Below are positions 54,176-62,610 of a DNA stretch of 64,000 nt, piece after piece. This DNA comes from Massilia norwichensis. GTDB lineage: Bacteria; Pseudomonadota; Gammaproteobacteria; Burkholderiales; Burkholderiaceae_D. The stretch spans positions 124,001-188,000 of the forward strand of contig NZ_JANUGX010000003.1 in NCBI RefSeq assembly GCF_024753245.1, in the 5' to 3' direction. Position numbers and translations under genes: made by a program. How positions within the stretch are numbered: the stretch's first letter is position 1; each line of letters opens with the position of its first letter. The notes below the pieces were generated by a model. The model was given only the letters and a program-made list of their open reading frames with translations. It searched no databases and was not told where the DNA came from.

Positions 54176-54406
54176 TTGTCGCCCCTTGTCCTGATCCTCG
54201 CCACGCTTGACGAATAATTGATGAATGTGACGGGATAGTGCCCAAAAGATTATGAATTTGCAATGAAATATCGTATTTTTGAGCCTGACACCAGTTTCGC
54301 TGGTATAAGCTGTCTCAATCTGGCACAGTCGCGTTTTCTTGACATGCCGCAAGAAAACAAGATGTGGGCAAATTTATCCGCTATACTCATGGGATAAGGG
54401 GAAGCT

Positions 54407-55150
54407 ATGCAGAGCAATATCAAAACCGACGATCCAGTCATGACCACGAGTGAGGTTGCACGCCTGTTGGGCGTTGCTACCAGCACGGTGCAGATCTGGA
54501 TGGAAAGCGGCGCGATCGAGTCCTGGAAAACACCGGGCGGCCATCGCCGCACCCGTTTGAGCCTGGTCCAGGGACTCTTGCACGGGAAGGACGACGGCGC
54601 CCTGCTGCGTCCCGCCGCCAGCAACGACAAGGAATTCCTGCCGGTCGCCGAACCGAACTATCCGGTTCCGGCGGATGAGCGCGCACGTCTCGCGGCGGTG
54701 GGCGCGAGCGGCCTCGTCGATACCGACGAGGAAGCGCGTTTCGACCGCATCGTGCGCCTGGCTACCATGGTGACCGGCTCGCCGATCGCGCTGATCTCGC
54801 TGCTGACCTCGACCCGCCAGTGGTTCAAGGCCCGGGTCGGCCTCGAACCGCGCGAGACCCCGCGCGACTGGGCCTTCTGCTCGCACGCGGTGCTGCAGGA
54901 GGAGCTGTTCGTGATCGAAGATGCCGTCAGCGACGAGCGCTTCCGCGACAATCCTCTGGTGCTCGGCGATCCGAAGATCCGCTTCTATGCCGGCGTGCCG
55001 CTGCGCGACCGCACCGGCCATCCGCTGGGCACCCTGTGCGTGATCGACCGCGAACCGCGCCGCCTGCGCACCACCGAAGCCCAGGGCCTGCTCGACCTGG
55101 CGGCCATCGCCGCGGCCGAGATCCAGTCCAGCCGTCCGAACCGGTTCTGA
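54407..55150 (+). CDS. HTH-GAF regulator
   Basis: A 247-residue two-domain protein. Residues 12-48 are an excisionase/MerR-like winged HTH (MTTSEVARLLGVATSTVQIW, then TPGGHRR, a DNA-contact motif). Residues about 105-240 are a GAF domain (FDRIVRLATMVTGSPIALISLL, FCSHAVLQEELFVIEDA, IRFYAGVPLRDRTGHPLGTLCVID). The GAF part could sense a small ligand or redox state. Its divergent neighbour is the chemoreceptor. No output other than DNA binding is visible. Confidence 0.85.
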   Translation: MQSNIKTDDPVMTTSEVARLLGVATSTVQIWMESGAIESWKTPGGHRRTRLSLVQGLLHGKDDGALLRPAASNDKEFLPVAEPNYPVPADERARLAAVGASGLVDTDEEARFDRIVRLATMVTGSPIALISLLTSTRQWFKARVGLEPRETPRDWAFCSHAVLQEELFVIEDAVSDERFRDNPLVLGDPKIRFYAGVPLRDRTGHPLGTLCVIDREPRRLRTTEAQGLLDLAAIAAAEIQSSRPNRF

Positions 55151-55155
55151 ATTCG

Positions 55156-55372
55156 CCGATCATCGCGCGAATTCTCCTCGTCATCGCGCGAGTCGCCCCT
55201 CGTCATCGCGCGAGTCGCCCCTCGTCATCCCCGCGGATTCCCCCTCGTCATCCCCGCGAAAGCGGGGATCCATACTGAGACAAACGAACTTGGATTCCCG
55301 CCTTCGCGGGAATGACGGCCAATACGCGTCGATGACCGGCCGATCCGCGGCGATGACCGGCCGATCCGCGGC
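55156..55372. repeat. Tandem and palindromic repeat block
   Basis: A 22-bp unit CTCGTCATCGCGCGAGTCGCCC occurs exactly twice (55177-55198, 55199-55220) with diverged copies on either side. REP-like stems follow (CCCCGCGAAAGCGGGG near 55253 and TTCCCGC-CTTC-GCGGGAA near 55293). A 21-bp unit GATGACCGGCCGATCCGCGGC is then present twice (55331-55351, 55352-55372). No gene in the block. Confidence 0.85.
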
Positions 55373-55383
55373 GCTGACGAAAA

Positions 55384-57402
55384 CTACTTCGCCAGATCCA
55401 CCGCATACAACGCAAACCCCTTCCCCTGCCCATCATCCGCAGCCAGCTGGGTCACGTTCTCCAACCCAGCCGCGCGCGCCAGCTCCAGCTTGCCCGGCGC
55501 CGAATGGAACACCACCGGCCCCTTCACCGCCACCTTCGCGAAACGCCAGCTGCGGTCCAGGCCGTTCGCCGTGCGGCTCAGGCGCCTGGCGTCCTTGATG
55601 TAGGCAATCAGCACGTCGCGGCTGGCGTCCGGCGCGGCGAACACGGTGCGGCTGCCGTCCAGTCCCGGGAAGTTGCCGCCGCCGCTGGCACGGTAGTTAT
55701 TCGTCGCCACCAGGAAGGCCCGCCCTTCCGCGAGCGGTTTTCCATCCCACTGCAGATTCTTGATCCGCTGTCCCGGCGCCTGGGTCACGTCGATTTCGTA
55801 GCGCAGCGCGGGCGAGGTCACGGTGTCGAAGTTGTAGCCGGCGAAGCCCGTGTTGACCAGCTCCTGCGGCGCGCTCTTGTCCGGATCGATGGTATTGAAG
55901 CGCGACGCCGCCTTCTCCAGCCAGGCTTTCAAGCCCGTGGCGTCGACCTTCACCAGCGCCAGCGCGTTCGGATACAGGTAGAGGTCGGCGGCATTGTTCA
56001 GCGCCAGGTCGCCGGCAGCGACGTCGGTGTAGTCGGCCACGCCGGCCGAGCCGCTCTTGAAAGGCGCCGACACCGACAGCACCGGCAGCTGGGCGTACTG
56101 CGGCAGGTTCGCCTGCACGTACTTGCGCGCATAGTCGGCCTGGGCCTGGTTGACGATCTGGATCGCCGAGACGTCGCCGACATCGGCGAAATACGTCGAC
56201 ATGCGGAAGTCGGCGCTGCCGATCGGCGTCTTCACATAGCGGATCGTCGCTTCGTGCTCGTCCTTCACGAGGTCCATCACGGCAGGGTCGGCCGCGACAT
56301 AGCTCTTGTCCGGCTGCTGGGTGCTGCGATTCTCGACGATGGCCGCGTCCTGCTCGGCATGCCAGCGCTTGCCGTCGTGGCGCAGCTGCAGGCGCACCAC
56401 GCCCAGGTTCTTGCCCCACAGGTTGGCCATCACGGTCGGCACGCCGAACACCCTGCCCTTCACCTTGTCGACGTCCGGCAGATTGAACTGGGCCACGGTG
56501 CTGCTCGGGTTCGGAAAAGCCTGGTGCGAGTGGCCGAGCAGTAAGGCGTCGATACCGCCGACCCGACTGCTCATCCGGGCCAGGTGGTAGTTACCGTTCT
56601 CCATCGCCGGCGAATACGGACTGGCGTCCAGGCCGCCGTGCGAGATCACGACCACCACTTCGGCGCCCTTGGCGCGCATCTCGGGCAGGTAACGCTGGGC
56701 GGTTTCGACGAGCCCCGCGGTGGTGATCTTCCCTTCCAGCCAGCGCCGGTCCCAGTTCAGGATGGCCGGCGGCGTGAAGCCGATGATGCCGACCTTGACG
56801 CTGGCTGCGAAGGGTTTGCCGTTCGCGTCCACGGCCTGGATGCGGCGCGTGAGGATGCGGTAAGGCGTGAACAACGGCTTGCCGGTCTTGGCACTGTAGA
56901 CGTTGGCCAGCACCACCGGGAAACCCGGCCCGCCACAGGTCCTGGCCGGCACGCCTTCCACGTGCAGGCGTTGACCGGTCACCTGGCCCAGATAGGCCAG
57001 GCCGAAATTGAAGTCGTGGTTGCCGATGCCGATGCCGTCGTAGCCGATCTTCTGCATCGCCTTGTAGATGCCCAGCAGCTGGCCGCACTTGAGCGGGTCG
57101 ACGGTGGCCTGGTAATCGCCCAGCGCATTGCCCTGGATCGTGTCGCCGTTGTCGAACAGGAGCGTGTTCGGGAAGTCGCGCCGCGCCTGCGCGATCAGCG
57201 CGGCGGTGCGGTCCAGGCCCAGCGACGGGTCGGCGGCAAGCTTGAAGTAATCGTAGCCGACCACGCTGGAATGCAGGTCGGAGGTTTCCAGGATCGCCAG
57301 CTCGGCGCTGGCGCCCGCTTTGGGCTTGGCGGCCAGGGCCGGGCTGGCAGCGAAGGCGGCGCACAGGAACAGGGTGATGGGGTGGCGTGGACGGAATCTC
57401 AT
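55384..57402 (-). CDS. cpdB: 2',3'-cyclic-nucleotide 2'-phosphodiesterase/3'-nucleotidase
   Basis: A 672-residue periplasmic nucleotidase with signal peptide (ITLFLCAAFAASPALA). The metallophosphatase domain has LETSDLHSSV, FDNGDTIQGN, GNHDFNFG, VISHGGLD and LLGHSHQAF. The C-terminal 5'-nucleotidase domain has TNNYRASGGGNFPG. The YFKLAADPSLGLDRTAAL insertion fits CpdB rather than UshA. It scavenges extracellular nucleotides for phosphate and nucleosides. Confidence 0.92.
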   Translation of the reverse strand: MRFRPRHPITLFLCAAFAASPALAAKPKAGASAELAILETSDLHSSVVGYDYFKLAADPSLGLDRTAALIAQARRDFPNTLLFDNGDTIQGNALGDYQATVDPLKCGQLLGIYKAMQKIGYDGIGIGNHDFNFGLAYLGQVTGQRLHVEGVPARTCGGPGFPVVLANVYSAKTGKPLFTPYRILTRRIQAVDANGKPFAASVKVGIIGFTPPAILNWDRRWLEGKITTAGLVETAQRYLPEMRAKGAEVVVVISHGGLDASPYSPAMENGNYHLARMSSRVGGIDALLLGHSHQAFPNPSSTVAQFNLPDVDKVKGRVFGVPTVMANLWGKNLGVVRLQLRHDGKRWHAEQDAAIVENRSTQQPDKSYVAADPAVMDLVKDEHEATIRYVKTPIGSADFRMSTYFADVGDVSAIQIVNQAQADYARKYVQANLPQYAQLPVLSVSAPFKSGSAGVADYTDVAAGDLALNNAADLYLYPNALALVKVDATGLKAWLEKAASRFNTIDPDKSAPQELVNTGFAGYNFDTVTSPALRYEIDVTQAPGQRIKNLQWDGKPLAEGRAFLVATNNYRASGGGNFPGLDGSRTVFAAPDASRDVLIAYIKDARRLSRTANGLDRSWRFAKVAVKGPVVFHSAPGKLELARAAGLENVTQLAADDGQGKGFALYAVDLAK

Positions 57403-57534
57403 GCCGGCATCATAAGACAGCCGCCTGCCGCGGGGCAAGGAAGGGGCGGGCAAATGCGTTCAGCGCGCGATGCGGCTGCCGGCTGCGGTATAATTACCGG
57501 TTCGATTCAACCCTCTAAAAATACGTCACCGACC

Positions 57535-58639
57535 ATGGAAGCTGAACGCATCAACGCCCTTTCCGCCCTGCTGAATGACCTGAGCAGCCGTGAAGCCGAA
57601 CTTCGGAGGTATCTTTGACTTCGATCGGAAGTCAGAGAAACTAGAACAGGTCAACCAGGAACTGGAAGACCCGACCGTCTGGAACGACCAGAAGCGCGCC
57701 CTCGAACTGGGCAAGGAAAAGAAGGCCCTGGAAGGCGTCGTGCTGACGCTGCAGCAGGCCCGTTCCAACATCGACGATTCGCGCGACCTGTTCGACATGG
57801 GCCGCGAAGAAGGCGATGACGACACGATCGAATCCGTCGAAGCCGACGCCGAAGAGATCAAGAAAGTCATCGAGCAGATGGAATTCCGCCGCATGTTCAG
57901 CAATCCGATGGACCATGCGAACTGCTTCATCGACATCCAGGCCGGCGCCGGCGGCACCGAAGCCCAGGACTGGGCCTCGATGCTGATGCGCCAGTACCTG
58001 CGCTATTGCGAACGCAAGGGCTTCAAGGCCGAGGTGCTGGAGATTTCCGAGGGCGAGGTCGCGGGCATCAAGACCGCCACCATCAAGGTCGAGGGCGAAT
58101 ATGCCTACGGCCACCTGCGCACCGAGACCGGCGTGCACCGCCTGGTCCGCAAGTCGCCGTTCGACTCGGCCAACGGCCGCCATACCTCGTTCACTTCGCT
58201 GTTCGTGTACCCGGAGGTCGACGAGTCCTTCGAGATCGAGATCAACCCGGCCGACGTGCGCATCGATACCTATCGCGCATCCGGCGCCGGCGGCCAGCAC
58301 ATCAACAAGACCGACTCCGCGGTGCGCCTGACGCACGCGCCTTCGGGCATCGTGGTGCAGTGCCAGAACGACCGCTCGCAGCACCGCAACAAGGCCGAGG
58401 CCTTCGACATGCTGCGCGCAAAACTGTTCGAACTCGAGATGCGCAAGCGCATGGCCGAGCAGCAGAAGCTGGAAGACTCCAAGACCGACGTCGGCTGGGG
58501 CCACCAGATCCGTTCCTACGTGCTGGACCAGTCGCGCATCAAGGACTTGCGCACCGGCTTCGAGACTGGCAACACCAAGAACGTGCTGGACGGCGACCTC
58601 GACGACTTCATCTCGGCATCCCTGAAACAAGGCGTCTAA
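57535..58639 (+). CDS. prfB: Peptide chain release factor 2 (programmed +1 frameshift)
   Basis: A 367-residue RF2 made from join(57535..57615, 57617..58639): the first 27 codons end at an in-frame TGA at 57616, and ribosomes shift +1 on CTT to read GAC. The second part has the RF2 recognition region ([15 protein letters not shown], with SPF) and the catalytic loop [21 protein letters not shown]2 reads TGA and TAA. The HAD gene follows 3 bp later, then lysS. Confidence 0.98.
57607..57619 (+). promoter_or_regulatory. RF2 autoregulatory frameshift site
   Basis: AGG TAT CTT TGA C: a Shine-Dalgarno-like AGG, the CTT slip codon and the TGA stop followed by C, the poorest termination context. Low RF2 favours the shift. 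The upstream SD-like part is CGGAGG, one base from the common AGGGGG form. Confidence 0.96.
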
Positions 58640-58642
58640 ACG

Positions 58643-59311
58643 ATGGCAAACGCAAAGCGCGCATTCATCTTCGACATGGACGGCACCATCGTCGACAACA
58701 TGGCCTTCCACACCAGGTCCTGGCTCGAATTCTTCGCCCGCCGCGGCAAGGAATACGACCCGGACGCCTTCTTCCGCGAGACCGCCGGCGCCCAGGGCCG
58801 CGAGATCCTGCGCGAGCGTCTCGGCCCGGACATCCCGGACGACGAGATCGCCGTGCTGGCCCAGGAGAAGGATGCGCTGTACCGCGAGATGTACCGCCCG
58901 CACCGCGCCGCCATCCAGGGCTTCGAAGCCTTCGTGAGCGCGGCCGACGCCCAGGGCGTGGCCCTCGCCGTGGCCACCTCGGCGCCGCCGAAGAACATCG
59001 TGTTCACGCTCGATGAACTCGACCTGCGCCGCCACTTCGCGACCGTGGTCGGCGCCGCCGACGTCAAGCAGGGCAAGCCGCATCCGGACGTGTTCCTGAA
59101 GGCCGCCGAACAGCTGGGCATTGACCCGGCCGACTGCATCGTCTTCGAAGACGCGCCGATGGGCGTGGAAGCGGCGCGCCGCGCCGGCATGCGCGCGGCG
59201 GTGATCACCTCCACCCTGCCCGCCGAGGACTTCAAGGAATTCGACAACGTGATCGCGATCGTTGGCGACTACGACGAGATCGCCGTGGACGAGCTGCTGG
59301 CCCGCCTCTGA
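58643..59311 (+). CDS. HAD-family phosphatase (beta-phosphoglucomutase-like)
   Basis: A 222-residue HAD hydrolase with motif [12 protein letters not shown], motif [10 protein letters not shown], motif III Lys in [10 protein letters not shown] and motif [15 protein letters not shown]1 cap is inserted after motif I. Substrate unknown; such enzymes remove phosphate from sugar phosphates or damaged nucleotides. It sits between prfB and lysS with short gaps, so it is co-transcribed with them. Confidence 0.92.
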   Translation: MANAKRAFIFDMDGTIVDNMAFHTRSWLEFFARRGKEYDPDAFFRETAGAQGREILRERLGPDIPDDEIAVLAQEKDALYREMYRPHRAAIQGFEAFVSAADAQGVALAVATSAPPKNIVFTLDELDLRRHFATVVGAADVKQGKPHPDVFLKAAEQLGIDPADCIVFEDAPMGVEAARRAGMRAAVITSTLPAEDFKEFDNVIAIVGDYDEIAVDELLARL

Positions 59312-59336
59312 ACCAATACTAGATAAAACACCTGAT

Positions 59337-60890
59337 ATGAGCACCGAAAACCAAGAACAAACCGGCCAGGAAGTCCAGGCAACCTCGCTGCAGGCCGAAG
59401 ATAACAAGATCATCGCCGAGCGCCGCCAGAAGCTGGACGCCGTGCGCGAAAAAGGCGTGGCCTTCCCGAACGACTTCGTCCCGCAGCACAAGACCGCCGA
59501 CCTGACCGAAACCTACGGCGGCTGGACCCGCGAGCAGCTGGAAGCCGAGCCGCAGCAGGTGGTGCTGGCCGGCCGCATGATGCTCAAGCGCGAAGCCGGC
59601 AAGAAGGCGGCCTTCGCGACCCTGCAGGACGCCTCCGGCCCGCGCGCCGACGGCCGCATCCAGATCTACGTGACCCTGGACAACACCGGCGAGGAAGCGA
59701 TGGAGGCCTTCCGCCACTACGACCTGGGCGACATCCTGGGCGTGGAAGGCACGCTGTTCAAGACCAAGGTCGACGAGCTGACCGTCAAGGTCACCAAGCT
59801 GCGCCTGATCACCAAGTCGCTGCGCCCGCTGCCGGACAAGTTCCACGGCCTGGCGGATCAGGAAACGAAATATCGCCAGCGCTACGTCGACCTGATCATG
59901 AACGAAGAGACGCGCCGCACCTTCAAGGCGCGTACCGCCGCGATCGCGTCGATCCGCCGCTTCATGCAGGACAACGCCTTCATGGAAGTCGAGACCCCGA
60001 TGCTGCACCCGATCCCGGGCGGCGCCGCGGCCAAGCCTTTCATCACCCACCACAACGCGCTCGACATGCAGATGTACCTGCGTATCGCGCCCGAGCTGTA
60101 CCTGAAGCGCCTGGTGGTCGGCGGCTTCGACCGCGTGTTCGAGATCAACCGTAACTTCCGCAACGAGGGCGTCTCGGTTCGCCACAACCCGGAATTCACG
60201 ATGATGGAGTTCTACGCGGCCTACACCGACTACAAGTGGCTGATGGACTACACCGAGGCCGTGATCCGCCAGGCCGCGATCGATGCCCAGGGCACCGCCG
60301 AAGTCACCTACGGCGGCCGTCCGCTGGACCTGGGCAAGCCCTTCCATCGCCTGACGATTGTCGAAGCGATCAACAAGTACGCGCCGCACTACACCAACGA
60401 ACAGCTGCACGACGCCGAGTTCCTGAAGGCCGAGCTGCTGAAGTTCGGCGTCAAGCCGCACGTGATCTCGGGCCTGGGCGCGCTGCAGCTGTCGCTGTTC
60501 GAGGAAACCGCGGAAGCCCAGCTGTGGGAGCCGACCTTCATCATCGACTACCCGGTCGAAGTCTCGCCGCTGGCACGCGCGTCGGACACCCGCGCCGGCA
60601 TCACCGAGCGCTTCGAGCTGTTCATGGTGGGCCGCGAGATCGCCAACGGCTTCTCGGAGCTGAACGATCCGGAAGACCAGGCAGCCCGCTTCCAGGCGCA
60701 GGTGGCCGCCAAGGACGCCGGCGACGAAGAAGCGATGTTCTACGACGCCGACTACATCCGCGCGCTTGAATACGGCATGCCGCCGGCGGGCGGCTGCGGC
60801 ATCGGCATCGACCGCCTGATCATGATCCTGACCGATTCGCCGAACATTCGCGACGTGCTGCTGTTCCCGCACCTGCGCAAAGAGGACTGA
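59337..60890 (+). CDS. lysS: Lysyl-tRNA synthetase, class II
   Basis: A 517-residue synthetase. N-terminal OB-fold anticodon-binding domain (about 60-180: [19 protein letters not shown]) and class II catalytic core with motif 1 ([15 protein letters not shown]), motif 2 ([19 protein letters not shown]) and motif 3 ([13 protein letters not shown]). ATG 59337 gives the expected N-terminus MSTENQEQ. prfB-lysS linkage is common in proteobacteria. Confidence 0.98.
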   Translation: MSTENQEQTGQEVQATSLQAEDNKIIAERRQKLDAVREKGVAFPNDFVPQHKTADLTETYGGWTREQLEAEPQQVVLAGRMMLKREAGKKAAFATLQDASGPRADGRIQIYVTLDNTGEEAMEAFRHYDLGDILGVEGTLFKTKVDELTVKVTKLRLITKSLRPLPDKFHGLADQETKYRQRYVDLIMNEETRRTFKARTAAIASIRRFMQDNAFMEVETPMLHPIPGGAAAKPFITHHNALDMQMYLRIAPELYLKRLVVGGFDRVFEINRNFRNEGVSVRHNPEFTMMEFYAAYTDYKWLMDYTEAVIRQAAIDAQGTAEVTYGGRPLDLGKPFHRLTIVEAINKYAPHYTNEQLHDAEFLKAELLKFGVKPHVISGLGALQLSLFEETAEAQLWEPTFIIDYPVEVSPLARASDTRAGITERFELFMVGREIANGFSELNDPEDQAARFQAQVAAKDAGDEEAMFYDADYIRALEYGMPPAGGCGIGIDRLIMILTDSPNIRDVLLFPHLRKED

Positions 60891-60900
60891 GTCCTTCCGT

Positions 60901-60996
60901 CGTCCCCGCGAAGGCGGGGACCCAAGTTCGCAGCAACCCGTAAACTTGGGTTCCCGCCTGCGCGGGAAGTCGTTTCCGGCAATGCCGGGAGCGACG
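60901..60996. repeat. Compound REP-like repeat between lysS and ppnN
   Basis: Two REP-like units face each other: CGTCCCCGC-GAAG-GCGGGGAC, then CCCAAGTT and its inverse AACTTGGG around a short spacer, then TTCCCGC-CTGC-GCGGGAA, then TTTCCGGCAATGCCGGGA. The whole can fold as a cloverleaf and lies between convergent genes. Confidence 0.82.
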
Positions 60997-60997
60997 T

Positions 60998-62368
60998 TTA
61001 TCTGACCACGCGGTAGCAGGGAATATATTCCTTCCCCGGCAACTTCATCCGGCTCTGCTCCACAAAGGACTGCAGCAGCTTGTCCATCGGCGCCATGATC
61101 TCGTCGTCGCCGTGGATCTCGAACTTCCCGTACTTCTCGATCTCGCGGATCCCGTCTTCCTTCACGTTACCGGCCACCACGCCCGAGAAGGCGCGGCGCA
61201 GGTTCGCGGCCAGCAGGTGCGTTTCCTGGTTCTTGTGCAGCGACAGGTTGCGCATGTTCTCGTGGGTCGGACGGAAGGGCTTCTGGAACTCCGGGTCGAT
61301 CTTCAAACCCCAGTTGAAGTAATAGGCGTCGCTGCGCGACTTGCGGTATTCGCGCACCTGGCGGATCCCCTGCTGCATCTCCAGCGCCACCGCGGCCGGA
61401 TCGTCGACGATGATCTTGTAGCGCTGCTGCGCGCGTTCGCCCAGCGTCAGGCCGATGAACTGGTCGATCTGCTCGAAGTATTCCCTGGCCGCCGCCGGCC
61501 CGGTGAACACCAGCGGGAACGGCACTTCGGCGTTCTCGGGGTGCAGCAGGATGCCGAGGATGTACAGGATCTCTTCGGCGGTGCCGGCGCCGCCCGGGAA
61601 CACGATGATGCCATGGCCGGTACGTACGAAGGCTTCCAGGCGCTTCTCGATGTCCGGCATGATCACCAGGTCGTTGACGATCGGGTTCGGGCTTTCGGCG
61701 GCGATGATGCCCGGCTCCGAGATGCCGAGGTAGCGGCCGCCCTGCAGGCGCTGCTTGGCGTGGCCGATGGTCGCGCCCTTCATCGGGCCTTTCATCGCGC
61801 CCGGGCCGCAGCCGGTGCAGATGTCCAGTTCGCGCAGGCCGAGCTGGTAGCCCACGTGCTTGGTGTAGTTGTACTCGACGCGGTTGATCGAGTGGCCGCC
61901 CCAGCACACCACCAGGTTCGGGTTGCGCTGCGGCTGGATCACGTTGGCGTTGCGCAGGATATGGAAGACGGCGTCGGTGATGCCTTCCGGCTTGTCCAGG
62001 TCGAAGCGCGGATTGTCGGTGACCTCGAAGTTCACGTAGACGATATCGCGCAGCACCGAGAACAGGTGCTCGTGGATACCCTTGATCATCTTGCCGTCGA
62101 CGAAGGCATGCGCCGGCGCGCTGCGGATATCGAGCTTGATGCCGCGCTCGCGCTGAATGATCTTGATCTCGAAATCCTTGTAGCGTTCGAGCAGCTCCTT
62201 GCCGTCGTCAATGTCGCTGCCGGAGTTCAGCACGGCGAGCGCGCATTTGCGGAACAGCTGGTACAGGCCGCCCTGGCTGGTGTCGAGCAGTTTCGCCACC
62301 TCCGCCTTGGACAGCACCTCGAGCCGGCCTTCCGGCGAAATCAGTGTATCGACAACGTCTTGCGTCAT
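60998..62368 (-). CDS. ppnN: Pyrimidine/purine nucleotide 5'-monophosphate nucleosidase PpnN
   Basis: A 456-residue protein of the YgdH/PpnN type. The central LOG-like Rossmann domain has CTGCGPGAMKGPMKGATIGHAKQR (quoted in part) and the PGGxGTxxE motif as FPGGAGTAEEILYILG. Conserved N- and C-terminal domains flank it (RLEVLSKAEVAKLLDTSQGGLYQLFRKCALAVLNSG, in part). PpnN splits nucleoside monophosphates to base and ribose 5-phosphate and responds to (p)ppGpp in E. coli. ATG 62368 gives the family start MTQDVVDTLISPEG. Confidence 0.93.
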   Translation of the reverse strand: MTQDVVDTLISPEGRLEVLSKAEVAKLLDTSQGGLYQLFRKCALAVLNSGSDIDDGKELLERYKDFEIKIIQRERGIKLDIRSAPAHAFVDGKMIKGIHEHLFSVLRDIVYVNFEVTDNPRFDLDKPEGITDAVFHILRNANVIQPQRNPNLVVCWGGHSINRVEYNYTKHVGYQLGLRELDICTGCGPGAMKGPMKGATIGHAKQRLQGGRYLGISEPGIIAAESPNPIVNDLVIMPDIEKRLEAFVRTGHGIIVFPGGAGTAEEILYILGILLHPENAEVPFPLVFTGPAAAREYFEQIDQFIGLTLGERAQQRYKIIVDDPAAVALEMQQGIRQVREYRKSRSDAYYFNWGLKIDPEFQKPFRPTHENMRNLSLHKNQETHLLAANLRRAFSGVVAGNVKEDGIREIEKYGKFEIHGDDEIMAPMDKLLQSFVEQSRMKLPGKEYIPCYRVVR

Positions 62369-62610
62369 GGTTCCTACCCTTTCTTTGCGATGTTTCTTAG
62401 TATCTTTCACGCCAATATACGACAAGTCACCGCAGTTTGCCCCCACGCTTGCGCAGGCATTGCATGTGCATATGGCGGGGCCGGAAAAAGTTGCCTTCAA
62501 GAGCAGGATTTCCTCTAAAATGCGACGCTATTGGATTTGCGCCTTCATGCAATGCGGGCACTCCATCCAACCATTCTTATTCTTATAAAACGTATTTGGG
62601 GAGGAACCGC

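Noticed and set aside
57616..57618. Frameshift mutation in prfB
   Set aside because: The TGA after CTT with an upstream AGG is the known programmed RF2 frameshift, not damage.
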